The notes below the pieces were generated by a model. That model was not told the DNA's origin, made no database searches, and saw nothing but the letters and a program-made list of their open reading frames with translations. 64,000 nucleotides of DNA, from NCBI RefSeq assembly GCF_033095945.1, contig NZ_AP026800.1:1612001-1676000 (forward strand), written 5' to 3'. Made by a program: the position numbers and the translations under genes. Shown here piece by piece: positions 10,212 to 18,958 of this stretch; position 1 is the first letter of the stretch; every line of letters starts with the position of its first letter. The DNA is from Bombiscardovia apis (GTDB lineage Bacteria > Actinomycetota > Actinomycetes > Actinomycetales > Bifidobacteriaceae).

Positions 10212-10453
10212 AGGGTTCCTCCTTTGTTACTTCTATTATTTTCCTACTACTTCATTCATCTTTGTGCATGCCGGACGCGATATACCTGATCGCGCGCTCT
10301 TGCTAGTAATCTGCTAGTAATCCTCATACTGAGCAGTGCCGCTTAACTTGCGTACGCTGCCTCATGCTTACTGCACTGGGCACACGCATTGCCGCTATTG
10401 GACGACACTCGTAATCTACTCACTGTTCAATTATGTTCAATCTGTCAGCATGC
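10212..10453 (-). other. pnp 5' region between rpsO terminator and pnp
   Basis: No gene is seen here. This stretch must hold the pnp promoter and leader. A tandem 11-base duplication lies inside it at 10301-10322. In several bacteria pnp leaders fold into a structure that PNPase and RNase III use for autoregulation. No such fold could be confirmed by eye. Confidence 0.4.
10301..10322. repeat. Tandem 11-bp duplication in the pnp leader region
   Basis: TGCTAGTAATC occurs twice back to back (10301-10311 and 10312-10322). It may be a recent slippage event or a double binding site upstream of pnp. Confidence 0.6.
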
Positions 10454-10482
10454 AAAAGCGCCCGAGCGCACAGGCTCGGGCG
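10454..10482 (-). terminator. Rho-independent terminator after rpsO
   Basis: On the minus strand a perfect 9-bp stem CGCCCGAGC/GCTCGGGCG (10474-10482 with 10459-10467) closes a 6-base loop and is followed by CTTTTG. It lies 9 bases after the rpsO stop codon. Confidence 0.9.
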
Positions 10483-10491
10483 GAAGTCTAA

Positions 10492-10761
10492 CTAGTGGCG
10501 CAGTCCAAGACGCTCAACCAAAGAGCGGTAGCGCGCGATGTCTACCTTCTTCAAGTAGTCAAGCAGACGACGACGCTGACCAACCATAAGCAGCAGACCA
10601 CGACGAGAGTGGTGATCGTGCTTGTGCATCTTCAAATGCTCGGTCAAGTCGGAGATGCGCTTGCTCAGCAGTGCAACCTGGACCTCGGGGGAACCCGTGT
10701 CGCCTTCGTGCGTTGCATACTCGGCAACAATCTTGTTCTTTTCTTCCGTTGTCAGTGCCAC
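10492..10761 (-). CDS. rpsO: 30S ribosomal protein S15
   Basis: The 89 residues match S15 exactly in size, with the conserved core [20 protein letters not shown] and [21 protein letters not shown]15 binds the central domain of 16S rRNA during small-subunit assembly. The start codon is GTG, preceded by AAGGAG at a good spacing. An rpsO-pnp order is conserved widely in bacteria. Confidence 0.98.
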   Translation of the reverse strand: MALTTEEKNKIVAEYATHEGDTGSPEVQVALLSKRISDLTEHLKMHKHDHHSRRGLLLMVGQRRRLLDYLKKVDIARYRSLVERLGLRH

Positions 10762-10867
10762 GGTTTCTCCTTATATATCCGTTGCGCGGTGCACCAGCCT
10801 AATGCTGAAGCGCTCTCAATCCGCGGGCGAACTCACGCCAAGCTTTAATCATACACCGCTCCCCCGC

Positions 10868-10895
10868 CATATATAATCCACATGCCATGCAACAA
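10868..10895 (-). promoter_or_regulatory. Likely rpsO promoter
   Basis: On the minus strand TTGTTG (10890-10895) and TATATG (10868-10873) stand 16 bases apart, about 105 bases before the rpsO GTG. This leaves a leader of about 100 bases, room for the S15 autoregulatory structure known in other bacteria. The assignment is by eye. Confidence 0.45.
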
Positions 10896-11036
10896 GCATA
10901 TACATTCAAAATATGGCCGTAAGGTTTGTCTTCATATTAATTCCTTGTCTATGCTGTTTTTCTACCAGTGCAAATGATTTTGGGCTATAAAGTATGTCCA
11001 CATCCAACAACAATTCGCTTCTACGACTTTTTATAC

Positions 11037-13049
11037 TTACCAGAACAATGGCTCATACTGTCCACGAATCCAAGTAGAAGGTATCAATTTACTATCGTTA
11101 CCTCTCCATTCTTCGATAAGTTTCATATTATCAAACTCTCCCCATATGTCAGACCCAGCATGTTCCAAAACAATAACTTGTATCTTGCCGTAAGTTCTCT
11201 CGACAAAGTCAGAAAGTGTTGCAAATACTTTTTTCACGGCTTCGCGGTCTTCACTAATTGACTCCCTATCGGATTCGAGCAACGATGTCTTTGCATCGTC
11301 CAACCCCTTTGGAAAGTAAACTTGGCTGGGTTGATCTAGAACAAGGAAGCTAGGCACTTGGCCAGGATGGTCGATTTGGAAGTATTCCTGCAGCGCAAGC
11401 AGCATTGCTATATGATAGGACAACCAGTTGGCAGCACTACCAATTTCTGAAAGATAGTTTTTACGACCTCGCGAATCTGAAACGCTTATTGTTAAGTCAG
11501 GAATCGAGAAAGTTACGGGGCCTTCATGCTTTTCGACGTCAAGAGTTTGCAATGCGTCCTCAGCATATTGTTGAATCATTTGCAACTTGTATTTGAGTTC
11601 GCGCTGAATTGCATCTTCGTCGATTATACGGTTAACTTCTTTTATTCTGTCTTCTATACTTTTAAGTCGAACAGAATCTGCTGATTCCCCACTAACCTCA
11701 TTATAAATAGCGAGATAGTTTTCAACAGCACCTAAAAATCTGCTGATTTGGTTCGTAGTATATTCTTGAGGATTGCTGGATTCTTCAAGACGAATTTGCT
11801 TTTGTAACTGATCTAATTCCGAGCTTAAAGTCTCGATTTCTCCTTTTATCTGCAATTGTTCTTTGTCGACTGCTGGGGCGACAAAGGAGAATTGCTTTGA
11901 CTCAGTTTCAACATCTTCCATGACTTCACACAGGTGTTTTAACGTCTTAGCCGCATCATCTTTAAGAGAATGATGACAAATTGGGCAAGTCGCATCACTC
12001 TTGTTGGTCTGCTCTAAAAGCCAAGAGGAACTATGAAGACGGTTCTTCTCCTCGTCTAACGCTTTACTGTATAGATCTGTTGTATCTAGTAGCTTGTTGA
12101 CTTCTTGTAATCTTCTTTTGAGTAAAAATAAGCGAGCGGATATATCCTTCTCTTTTTCATATAACGTTGAAAGCCGCCCCGCAGACTGGGGAATCTCTTT
12201 CTGATAGTTAGAAACATTCGCTGAATCTTGTAAAATTGTCTTAAGAGAATTTACCTTATCTGACATGCTCATTTTATCGGTTCTTTGACGTATCAGTCCG
12301 AGCTCAATTGCACGATAAATAATAGAGTCAAGCTGTAAGTTCCATAAATGACGGGCCTGTTCATAACTATCTAGTTTTGCGACTAACGTTTTTTTATCCC
12401 GTTCAAGTTGCTTCTTTTCTATTCGCAGTCGTAGTGTTTCTGATGTTTCAGCGCCTAACACGTACGGGAAAATATCAATTAGCCGCTTGCGATGTTCGTA
12501 TGTATCAGTTTTATAAAACAAAACATCCGAATTTGCTATGATATTTTGCGGTTGAAATAAAAATGCTGAAAAGTCTCTATATGACGGTCTAGCATTCCCA
12601 AGAGGTGCGTCGTCAGAAAGTTTCAAAGCAAGATCGCTCACTGATAACAATTCATTCAAACGTTCCTTAACTTCAGGAAGGGAACAGTTCCGCCTAGGAT
12701 GGTAGTCGGGAATATGCACTTTTTCTGAATACTCATAAAACATATCTGAACTAGCCTGATATTCACCAGGTTCACGTCTGCACAGCAATAATTCTCTATG
12801 TCCATTGCTGTCGTCTACGAGCAAAAGACCGAACCAGCTACAATTTTCCCGAACTGCAGTAACAGGAATTGCGCACTTTTGAGCACCCATACAGTAATCT
12901 ATGATTGGAATTATTGATGACTTACCAGTCTTTGAGGCACCTGTTATTATATTGATTACGCCCGATTTGAATTTAATGACCCTTTTACCGACATTTTCTT
13001 CTTTCGGCCAGAGTATTATCTCGCGTATAACAAAACCCATAATATTCAC
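11037..13049 (-). CDS. ABC-3C system ATPase, DUF3732 type (SMC/RecN-like)
   Basis: The 670-residue protein has an N-terminal P-loop in IITGASKTGKSSIIPIIDYC (about residues 35-54). A long coiled coil with a zinc-hook-like CPICHHSL near residue 355 follows. The C-terminal ATPase lobe has FLVLDQPSQVYFPKG (Walker B-like, D-Q in place of D-E) near 565. This is the form of DUF3732 proteins, the ATPase part of ABC-three-component systems, a class of predicted conflict and anti-phage systems. Its start overlaps the stop of the middle-component gene by 4 bases (13046-13049), so translation is coupled. In such systems the ATPase is thought to sense invasion and release the effector. The family is confident and the action here is inferred. 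Confidence 0.85.
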   Translation of the reverse strand: MNIMGFVIREIILWPKEENVGKRVIKFKSGVINIITGASKTGKSSIIPIIDYCMGAQKCAIPVTAVRENCSWFGLLLVDDSNGHRELLLCRREPGEYQASSDMFYEYSEKVHIPDYHPRRNCSLPEVKERLNELLSVSDLALKLSDDAPLGNARPSYRDFSAFLFQPQNIIANSDVLFYKTDTYEHRKRLIDIFPYVLGAETSETLRLRIEKKQLERDKKTLVAKLDSYEQARHLWNLQLDSIIYRAIELGLIRQRTDKMSMSDKVNSLKTILQDSANVSNYQKEIPQSAGRLSTLYEKEKDISARLFLLKRRLQEVNKLLDTTDLYSKALDEEKNRLHSSSWLLEQTNKSDATCPICHHSLKDDAAKTLKHLCEVMEDVETESKQFSFVAPAVDKEQLQIKGEIETLSSELDQLQKQIRLEESSNPQEYTTNQISRFLGAVENYLAIYNEVSGESADSVRLKSIEDRIKEVNRIIDEDAIQRELKYKLQMIQQYAEDALQTLDVEKHEGPVTFSIPDLTISVSDSRGRKNYLSEIGSAANWLSYHIAMLLALQEYFQIDHPGQVPSFLVLDQPSQVYFPKGLDDAKTSLLESDRESISEDREAVKKVFATLSDFVERTYGKIQVIVLEHAGSDIWGEFDNMKLIEEWRGNDSKLIPSTWIRGQYEPLFW

Positions 13050-13534
13050 AACCTAACTTTTAATAGTTGCTGTATCTCTAGAAGAGAAGAATCAGAAAAC
13101 ATGAGACCGATTTTAGACGCTATTTTAATCGTTGTATCCACTTCTTTATCCAGCCGCTTATAAAGTTGCATGTTGGGATTAATGGCACCTTCGGACAAGG
13201 ATAAGACAAATATCTCAGACGCGAATCCTAGGCGGAGTGCTTCTAATGTTAATTCTCTGTACTCCTTGCTTTGATTAGATAAGTTTAACAAATTATCCCG
13301 CTGGACATTTTTAGTTATTTTTCCAATTATTTTACTTAGACCAGACTTTTTTTGCGTGCGCTGGAACAGGTCAATCCATTCGTCATTCAAGAGTATTGGT
13401 ATCGCAAGAAATATCAAACTAAGCGGGCAACTTCTATATTTTCCAGAATTTGTGTAACCTAACGTGAACCCGTACAGCAAAATGGCAGCATGCGCAGGAT
13501 TCTGAATTATTTCCGCTTCTTCAAGGTTAATCAT
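13046..13534 (-). CDS. ABC-3C system middle component
   Basis: A 162-residue, mostly alpha-helical protein with no enzyme motif. It lies between the predicted effector (19-base gap) and the DUF3732 ATPase (4-base overlap). Size, the early N-P-A-H-A-A-I-L-L pattern (NPAHAAILLYGFTLGY) and the P-L-S-L-I-F-L-A-I-P-I-L-L stretch fit the small middle components of ABC-3C systems, which are thought to link ATPase and effector. The call rests mainly on gene order and size. Confidence 0.75.
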   Translation of the reverse strand: MINLEEAEIIQNPAHAAILLYGFTLGYTNSGKYRSCPLSLIFLAIPILLNDEWIDLFQRTQKKSGLSKIIGKITKNVQRDNLLNLSNQSKEYRELTLEALRLGFASEIFVLSLSEGAINPNMQLYKRLDKEVDTTIKIASKIGLMFSDSSLLEIQQLLKVRL

Positions 13535-13553
13535 TCTCTACCATACTTCCAGC

Positions 13554-14735
13554 TTATAAGCGATTCATATAGTCGGGGTGCCAGCCGATTTGTTGTACGT
13601 TTGACAACTTGTGCAGCGATCCAGTAGCTAGAAAATCAGGAACTTCTACTGCTTCCAATGTTTTCAAACAAGCGTCTTTTGAACATTGAGCATACAGGTC
13701 CTGACCTTGTTCCTGAGGTGTTAAATTATTACTATTGGCGTTAGCTTTAGCTTTTAGACGGTTTTGTCGCCAAATGCGTTCCAAACTCTCAGAGTATTCT
13801 TGCTGGGCCTTTATCGTTATTTTACCTGCCCTTGACCACTCAACAAGATTTACTTTCGCCTGGAGGAAATCGTTAACTGCTTCTAATTTTTCTGCCTCAT
13901 CCACTTCAATTAAGTCAAGCTGCCTAAGATAAATATCTTGCTTAGCGTATTCAGCAGCTTGTTCACTCTGAGATGGACCGTCGACGAAAGCAGCCAAGAA
14001 ACTAGGTTTTAAATATCTCTGTTGAGTAGAAGTTAGTTGTTGGCGGAAAAGGTTAACTGTAATCTTGGCTGGCTCCTTATTATTCATCAAAGGAGTTAGA
14101 TAACCATCAATCCACCCCGACATATCTTTAATCAGAGCGCCCCTATAATCAGGTCCAATTAATGACCAACAATACTGATTCTTTATTTCTGCTTCTAATG
14201 AATCATTACCAATATTAATGAATTTAAAATGTTTTAAAACCTGTTTTAGCTCTTCAATGTAGTTCTCAATAATTAAAGAAACAAACTGGATGCTTTTACT
14301 ATTTGAAGGACTATCTATTAGCCGTTGAATAACTTTAATTGCGTCGTCTAAATATTCTCCGTCAGGAGTAACCCTATCGAAGGCCGAAACAACTTCACTC
14401 TCATCAATTTTATGAGGAGAAATTACAACATATGAGAAAACGATTTGTTTATCGTCAGGCAAATTCCCACTTCTACAAATATCAACCCAATTGTGTATCG
14501 TTTTCCAAAAATCTAAAGACCGATTTGTAACTGCCTTATTCCCCTGAGCAAGCTGATTTTTGATTTGAACCAATTCCAAGGTCTTTTCAAATTCAACACT
14601 AACGTCATCATAAACTTCAAGCCCAACTTTCACTTCCGACTCATCTCTTACAGCTTTTATGAGACGGTAATGCATGTAATCGTATTGACGCTTAAAGGCT
14701 AACACCGTTTGGGGTACAGTAGTCTTTCTTGGCAT
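13554..14735 (-). CDS. ABC-3C system effector with nuclease-like N-terminus
   Basis: The 393-residue protein is first in the three-gene ABC-3C set. Near the N-terminus, VGLEVYDDVSVEF is followed by LELVQIKNQL. The E-x-x-D-D and Q-x-K spacing is the pattern of the DUF4297/Cap4-like branch of PD-(D/E)xK endonucleases, which cut double-stranded DNA when activated. The remaining 330 residues are helical and would be the ABC-3C-specific C-terminal region that docks the partners. GGAAG precedes the ATG. A/T-rich composition marks it as acquired. Nuclease function is inferred from the motif. Confidence 0.7.
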   Translation of the reverse strand: MPRKTTVPQTVLAFKRQYDYMHYRLIKAVRDESEVKVGLEVYDDVSVEFEKTLELVQIKNQLAQGNKAVTNRSLDFWKTIHNWVDICRSGNLPDDKQIVFSYVVISPHKIDESEVVSAFDRVTPDGEYLDDAIKVIQRLIDSPSNSKSIQFVSLIIENYIEELKQVLKHFKFINIGNDSLEAEIKNQYCWSLIGPDYRGALIKDMSGWIDGYLTPLMNNKEPAKITVNLFRQQLTSTQQRYLKPSFLAAFVDGPSQSEQAAEYAKQDIYLRQLDLIEVDEAEKLEAVNDFLQAKVNLVEWSRAGKITIKAQQEYSESLERIWRQNRLKAKANANSNNLTPQEQGQDLYAQCSKDACLKTLEAVEVPDFLATGSLHKLSNVQQIGWHPDYMNRL

Positions 14736-14870
14736 ACGTCTTCCATCTTCTTAGAGTGAATCAGAAATCAGCCTACCACATATCAAACAAATACTCTCCT
14801 CCATCATACAGCTATGGAATAGGTTAAATCTGTTTAAAAGCTGTTCACTGGCTATGCATATTCGCTTTAA

Positions 14871-15785
14871 TCAATGATAGTCAACAGGATACACGAGTAC
14901 TTGGTACTGCAATTCGTTTATAACATCTTGACTCAATTCGGATACATTATACTTCCATAATTTCCCAATGCGCGGATTCCAGATACCTATCTGAGTTATC
15001 TTTTTATACTCACGAAATACAGAGTGGAGCCCCATTTGCCAGTACATAAGAATCTGTAAAGTATGCTTATTTGTCGGGGGAAACTTGCTGCATTTAAAAT
15101 CCCACAAACCATCAGCCGTAACTAAATCGCAATCTCCGGCCGAAACAACTTTGGTATATCCGCCTTCAAAAGTCTCTAGCCCAGCTATAGCAGGTCCGTA
15201 TTCTTGCATAAAGGTATGACTGCGCAAAACCATACGTCTTATATGCTGAATAGTTGTTTGATTCGCCGTTTCAAGCTTCTCTGGATTTCTAAAGGTCTCA
15301 ATACCAGCGCGGAAGATACAATCATATGCAACGAGGTTTAATGCTGCGCTAATCGATTCATCGTCTAAACCGTTAATCTGGTCTAAAAACATTGGAACTT
15401 GTGTTATCGCTACAGAAGCGTTATCAATAACTTCATATTCTCCCAGACCATATTTTTTAATTAACTCCTTAACCTGCATAGCTGAATAGAGTGGAATCTG
15501 AAATGCATCATTTTTAGATGCCCCTTCAACATACCTAGAAAGATAGTCAACCACAGTCCCAATAGCAGAAGGGCTTCTGTTTTCTAGGGACGAATCTAAG
15601 GAACCATGACCGTCATCAAAACTCTGAGTCTCCATGTCCTTAACAGGAAGGTAGCCTCCGCGAGGTTGTTGTACACACGGAACCCCTTTGACACCTCTTA
15701 CTCGTTGAGTAACAGAGATTCCGCCAAGTTCAATAGCTGCCTTAGCACCAGAATCAAGTGGTAAGAACGTGTCTCGTTTCTTCAT
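14871..15785 (-). CDS. Predicted PD-(D/E)xK nuclease with RecB-type QxxxY motif
   Basis: About 304 residues from the ATG at 15785. The frame is open to 15902, but AGAGAAAAG and a TATAAC box (15816-15821) sit just before 15785, so the shorter form is preferred. GDCDLVTADGLWDFKCSK gives the two acidic residues and the D-x-K. LQILMYWQMG follows at the spacing of the QxxxY motif of RecB/AddB/Cas4-type nucleases. No Cys cluster is seen, unlike Cas4. The N-terminal half is unrecognised. It precedes the ABC-3C effector by 135 bases, on the same strand and in the same A/T-rich block, so it may belong to the same defence island or be a stand-alone defence gene. Confidence 0.65.
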   Translation of the reverse strand: MKKRDTFLPLDSGAKAAIELGGISVTQRVRGVKGVPCVQQPRGGYLPVKDMETQSFDDGHGSLDSSLENRSPSAIGTVVDYLSRYVEGASKNDAFQIPLYSAMQVKELIKKYGLGEYEVIDNASVAITQVPMFLDQINGLDDESISAALNLVAYDCIFRAGIETFRNPEKLETANQTTIQHIRRMVLRSHTFMQEYGPAIAGLETFEGGYTKVVSAGDCDLVTADGLWDFKCSKFPPTNKHTLQILMYWQMGLHSVFREYKKITQIGIWNPRIGKLWKYNVSELSQDVINELQYQVLVYPVDYH

Positions 15786-16086
15786 TGTAAACTTTTCTCT
15801 TAAATTCATCATAATGTTATAGTAACGGTTGTCTCCCGGATTACCACATCTCTTAAAAGAAGTAGAATGAAAGTTATCTGTATTGTTTCTAAAACTAAGC
15901 AATGCAGATAAGGACTCTCAACCGTTATGAGACACCATTGGGTTTTATTGTTCAACTCAATACCTCATTTTATAAACTCCTCATTTACCCGATTTATGTC
16001 TTGTGTATTCCAAGTCGCCCTACAAATCGGAAGGAGCGAATGGTAGAGCGACCAATTATCAATCCAAATACATATATATGGCTGAC

Positions 16087-17406
16087 TTACTCATGAAGCG
16101 GCCGCAAGCGATACGCGGCAATCGCTGAAATCAGCGCAAGCACATAGCAGATTACGTTTGCAATTAACGAGGGCATGTAGGAGCCGGCCATGTCGAAGAT
16201 TGTGCCGTTGATAGTGTTGGCCAAAGCAACCGAAAGCACGCCGGACATGGTGAGAATACTGAGAATCTCAGCGTAATCGCGCTGACCGAAGGACTGACGG
16301 GCCACCCAAGGCAGCGCCACGAGCAGCACGCCCTGACCCAAACCAGCCAAGAAGCCGGCAATAGCTGCGGGAGTGGGCGTCACGAAGAACATCATGAGTG
16401 CCCAACCGGCCAAGCCTACTGCTGAGTAGAGCACCAATACCAGCTCGGTTTTTACGCGATCAAGGAAAATGCCAATGCTTGCCTTGCCGATTGCAGCACC
16501 CAGCATGATGCCCGAGACCACGAAAGCACCCTCCTGCAAGGTCAAACCGCGAGACTGCTCATAGCCCGAGACATGCTGAACCATGCCCGTCGCCCACTGC
16601 AAAAGCACGTAGCAAGCAATCAGCAGTAGGAAGGTGGGAGTGCGGTAGGCTTTCTTCGCTTCGATGCCGGTGATGGAGTTGGCGTCTTGAGACTTAGAAT
16701 CGTTCGAAGCGCTCACATCGCCGGTTTGTTCACTCGCAAACGCACTACCGTACATGTGCTCGCCCTTAGCGGCTCTTGGCATGAAACGCAGCACAAAAAT
16801 GGAGAAGGGAAGAATGCAGACCGCCAGCAACAGCGCCGTAAGTCGGTAAGCCGGACGCCAACCCAGATCCGTAATCCATGTGGAGACGACGGGGTTGAAG
16901 ACCATGCCGCCCAAGCCGCTCAGGCCCAGCGCAATGCCCATAACCAAGCCCAGCTGCTTCTCAAACCAGTTTGAGAGGAGCACGGAAGGAGCCAGTGTAA
17001 TAGGAATAACGTAGGCGATACCGATGAGAGCAAAGGAAATATAGAACTGCCAGAGCTGAGTAAAGAAGGACTGGCCGAAGAAAATCAGAGCGCAAGCCAG
17101 AATGCAAATGCTCAGCAAGAGGCGGGAATCTACGCGTTTCATGAGCTTACCAGCGAAGAGCATGGTCGCAGCGCCGGCGAGATTCATAATGGTCGAAGTG
17201 AGCGCAATCTGCGTGCGCGAGACTTCTAATTCTTTAGACAAAACGGCATAATAGAGGCCTGGAGTGTTGACTATGAGGCCATAGCCAACGAACGAGAGAA
17301 GGCAGCAGCCCGCAAAAATGAGCCAAGGGCGCAGCGATGAGCCGGTGGAGTGGGTTGCGGTGATTGACGAGGACGAGTTGGAACCGGAGTTTGGTGAAGC
17401 AGAAAT
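16087..17406 (-). CDS. MFS transporter, oxalate/formate antiporter-like (OFA) family
   Basis: About 439 residues with 12 predicted membrane segments in two halves split by a hydrophilic loop near residue 215. The body resembles OFA-type major facilitators (GLSGLGGMVFNPVVSTWITD, TLAPSVLLSNWFE), which exchange small monocarboxylates or related anions. The substrate is not known here. The open frame can be extended to a TTG at 17433, but no ribosome site precedes that codon. TTAGGAGGT lies inside that extension, 6 bases before an ATT at 17404-17406, and no ATG or GTG follows for about 60 codons. I therefore take ATT as the likely start, or suspect a base error. Confidence 0.8.
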   Translation of the reverse strand: MSASPNSGSNSSSSITATHSTGSSLRPWLIFAGCCLLSFVGYGLIVNTPGLYYAVLSKELEVSRTQIALTSTIMNLAGAATMLFAGKLMKRVDSRLLLSICILACALIFFGQSFFTQLWQFYISFALIGIAYVIPITLAPSVLLSNWFEKQLGLVMGIALGLSGLGGMVFNPVVSTWITDLGWRPAYRLTALLLAVCILPFSIFVLRFMPRAAKGEHMYGSAFASEQTGDVSASNDSKSQDANSITGIEAKKAYRTPTFLLLIACYVLLQWATGMVQHVSGYEQSRGLTLQEGAFVVSGIMLGAAIGKASIGIFLDRVKTELVLVLYSAVGLAGWALMMFFVTPTPAAIAGFLAGLGQGVLLVALPWVARQSFGQRDYAEILSILTMSGVLSVALANTINGTIFDMAGSYMPSLIANVICYVLALISAIAAYRLRPLHE

Positions 17407-17526
17407 CTTGGGACCTCCTAAGCAGTCTTCCAAATTAAGCCAGCTTAGACTCTACGTCTCCGCGCCGCCCCGTGACTGAGTATCCCCATTACCGTTACGA
17501 CTGATACACGTATAAGGAGGTTCGGT

Positions 17527-17733
17527 GTGGGGTTCGGGGGGGGGGGAGCGAGGTTTAGGCAAGGAAGCAAACTATCATTATTCACCGAAAACAACTATCC
17601 TAAAATCAAGAAGCACAAAACTACACAAGTGAATGTTCCCCACACCTGCGTGGAATGCAACCATCTTCGTCTCTGCCTGACCAGTGGACCTACCCTATCC
17701 TTTACCCGTGCGGTGAGGGGGGGGGCTATGTAA
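17527..17733 (+). CDS. Candidate small protein bracketed by G11 and G9 tracts
   Basis: A 68-codon frame starts at GTG 17527 with a perfect AAGGAGG at 17514-17520, 6 bases upstream. The G11 run (17536-17546) falls at codons 4-7 and the G9 run (17717-17725) three codons before the stop. The middle contains CVECNHLRLC, a Cys pattern that could bind metal. No homologue is recognised. Slippage in the first tract would change the frame of almost the whole protein, which would suit phase variation. It lies divergent to the MFS gene. The case rests on the ribosome site alone, so treat it as a candidate. Confidence 0.3.
   Translation: MGFGGGGARFRQGSKLSLFTENNYPKIKKHKTTQVNVPHTCVECNHLRLCLTSGPTLSFTRAVRGGAM
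17536..17546. repeat. Homopolymer G11 tract
   Basis: Eleven consecutive G on the plus strand, 10 bases after a GTG codon with a strong ribosome site. Runs this long are rare and prone to slipped-strand change. Confidence 0.85.
17717..17725. repeat. Homopolymer G9 tract
   Basis: Nine consecutive G on the plus strand, 181 bases after the start of the G11 tract and just before the stop codon of the small candidate frame. Confidence 0.85.
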
Positions 17734-17742
17734 CTTAGCTCC

Positions 17743-18084
17743 TCATACTGTTGTCGGCTGCTCGCGACAATAGCTTAGTTCTGGAAACCGAGATTGCCAT
17801 AATTCACGTACACGAACATCCAAATGGAGTTCTGTCCAATCTTCTATTAGCCTTTGAGCATTCAAACCAGCAAGCTGATCTGTGACACGCCCCTCAGCCA
17901 GCAACGCCTGATAAGCCATGTGCCGCTGGCCGACAGATTTTAAGTCAATAATTCGATCACCAGGTACCCACCAGACTGTGTGCTGCAGCTGAATCTGACC
18001 GACATATGGTCCCTGGAGGTCATCGAGTGAATCTGGGGCTTCATAAGGCTTAATATCTCTAAATCTAATATGCTGCTCGCTCAT
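17743..18084 (-). CDS. Small hypothetical protein
   Basis: 113 residues from an ATG with AGGAG 7 bases upstream. No catalytic motif or membrane segment is visible. The pattern HTVWWVPGDRIIDL, AYQALLAEGR and a late LDVRVRELWQSRFPEL resembles a family of small actinobacterial proteins often seen beside putative toxin genes, but no partner gene is present here. The composition is lower in GC than the core genes. Function unknown. Confidence 0.5.
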   Translation of the reverse strand: MSEQHIRFRDIKPYEAPDSLDDLQGPYVGQIQLQHTVWWVPGDRIIDLKSVGQRHMAYQALLAEGRVTDQLAGLNAQRLIEDWTELHLDVRVRELWQSRFPELSYCREQPTTV

Positions 18085-18822
18085 AATGCACTCCTAACGC
18101 TATCTATTATTCCCAAATATATGTTGCGGACGTGAAAAGCAAAGTTATACCTAGTTTTGGATATATACGACATTGAGAGATGTCTAATTGCACGTAAGCA
18201 TTGCACGGTGAATTGTTTAAGGCTTTTGTGATGTTCCAGCATCCAAAGATATTGTTCTTCATTGACGCATCCCCTAATTGAGAACAACGAAGAGGTCGGA
18301 GTGAGAATGAAGATGCCTGCTGGTACTGAAGCCCGGAAGGCGAGGCCGGGCTGCATGTTTCTCGCAGGCTAGGACTTCTGTCATTTGTTGTTGTTCCATG
18401 ATGTTCTTGAATGGATATACTGGAGGCTAGGGTTCCGGCTATCTGGTTTAGTCAGAACCTTTTTGCATTATCACTTCTGTTAGGATTAGAAGATAGTCAT
18501 GACTGCGGCTATGGATAATATTGCTGAAGCAATGAAGCTAGTTACCGCTCTGTGTTATACAGGTGAACACCCCCCCGAATGGGGAACATACTTAAGAAAT
18601 AACCTAATTTAAGAGTTTACTTTTGAATCTTTATTTTAGACTTATTTTCATTTAAGCTGGTAGCGTGTTCCCCGGTTTGAGCATGCTAGATACTCCTCTG
18701 TTGCTTATAACAAAACCAAGTCAGACACAGGATTGATAAGCCATTCAACCATATTGACTTACTGTAAACACTATCCCAATACCAGCATATCAAGCTTGAA
18801 AGCTGCATCTATACAGAAATGG
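18085..18822. other. Gene-poor stretch before tRNA-Gly
   Basis: No convincing gene is seen. The only sizeable frame (minus, 18081-18356) lacks a ribosome site and has unlikely composition. A 7-bp hairpin AGCCCGG/CCGGGCT lies at 18330-18352. A C7 run sits at 18570-18576, with a small CCCC/GGGG hairpin. The upstream promoter of the 17743-18084 gene should lie at the left end. Confidence 0.4.
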
Positions 18823-18893
18823 AGCGGATGACGGGAATCGAACCCGCGTAATTAGTTTGGAAGACTAAGGCTCTACCATTGAGCTACATCCGC
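18823..18893 (-). tRNA. tRNA-Gly (anticodon TCC)
   Basis: On the minus strand a full cloverleaf can be drawn: acceptor GCGGATG/CATCCGC, D arm GCTC/GAGC, anticodon loop CTTCCAA with anticodon TCC, T arm CGGG-TTCGATT-CCCG. The discriminator base is T and CCA is not encoded. It sits 65 bases before the CRISPR array. Confidence 0.95.
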
Positions 18894-18958
18894 GAAGCAG
18901 TTTGCTCGTTACAGAGTCTAGCACACGGGTATCCCCACATTCCCGGACACCTGTGTTC

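Noticed and set aside
18081-18356. 91-codon minus-strand frame before the 113-residue gene
   Set aside because: It ends on the ATGA of the next gene, but has no ribosome site, odd composition and no similarity I can recognise.
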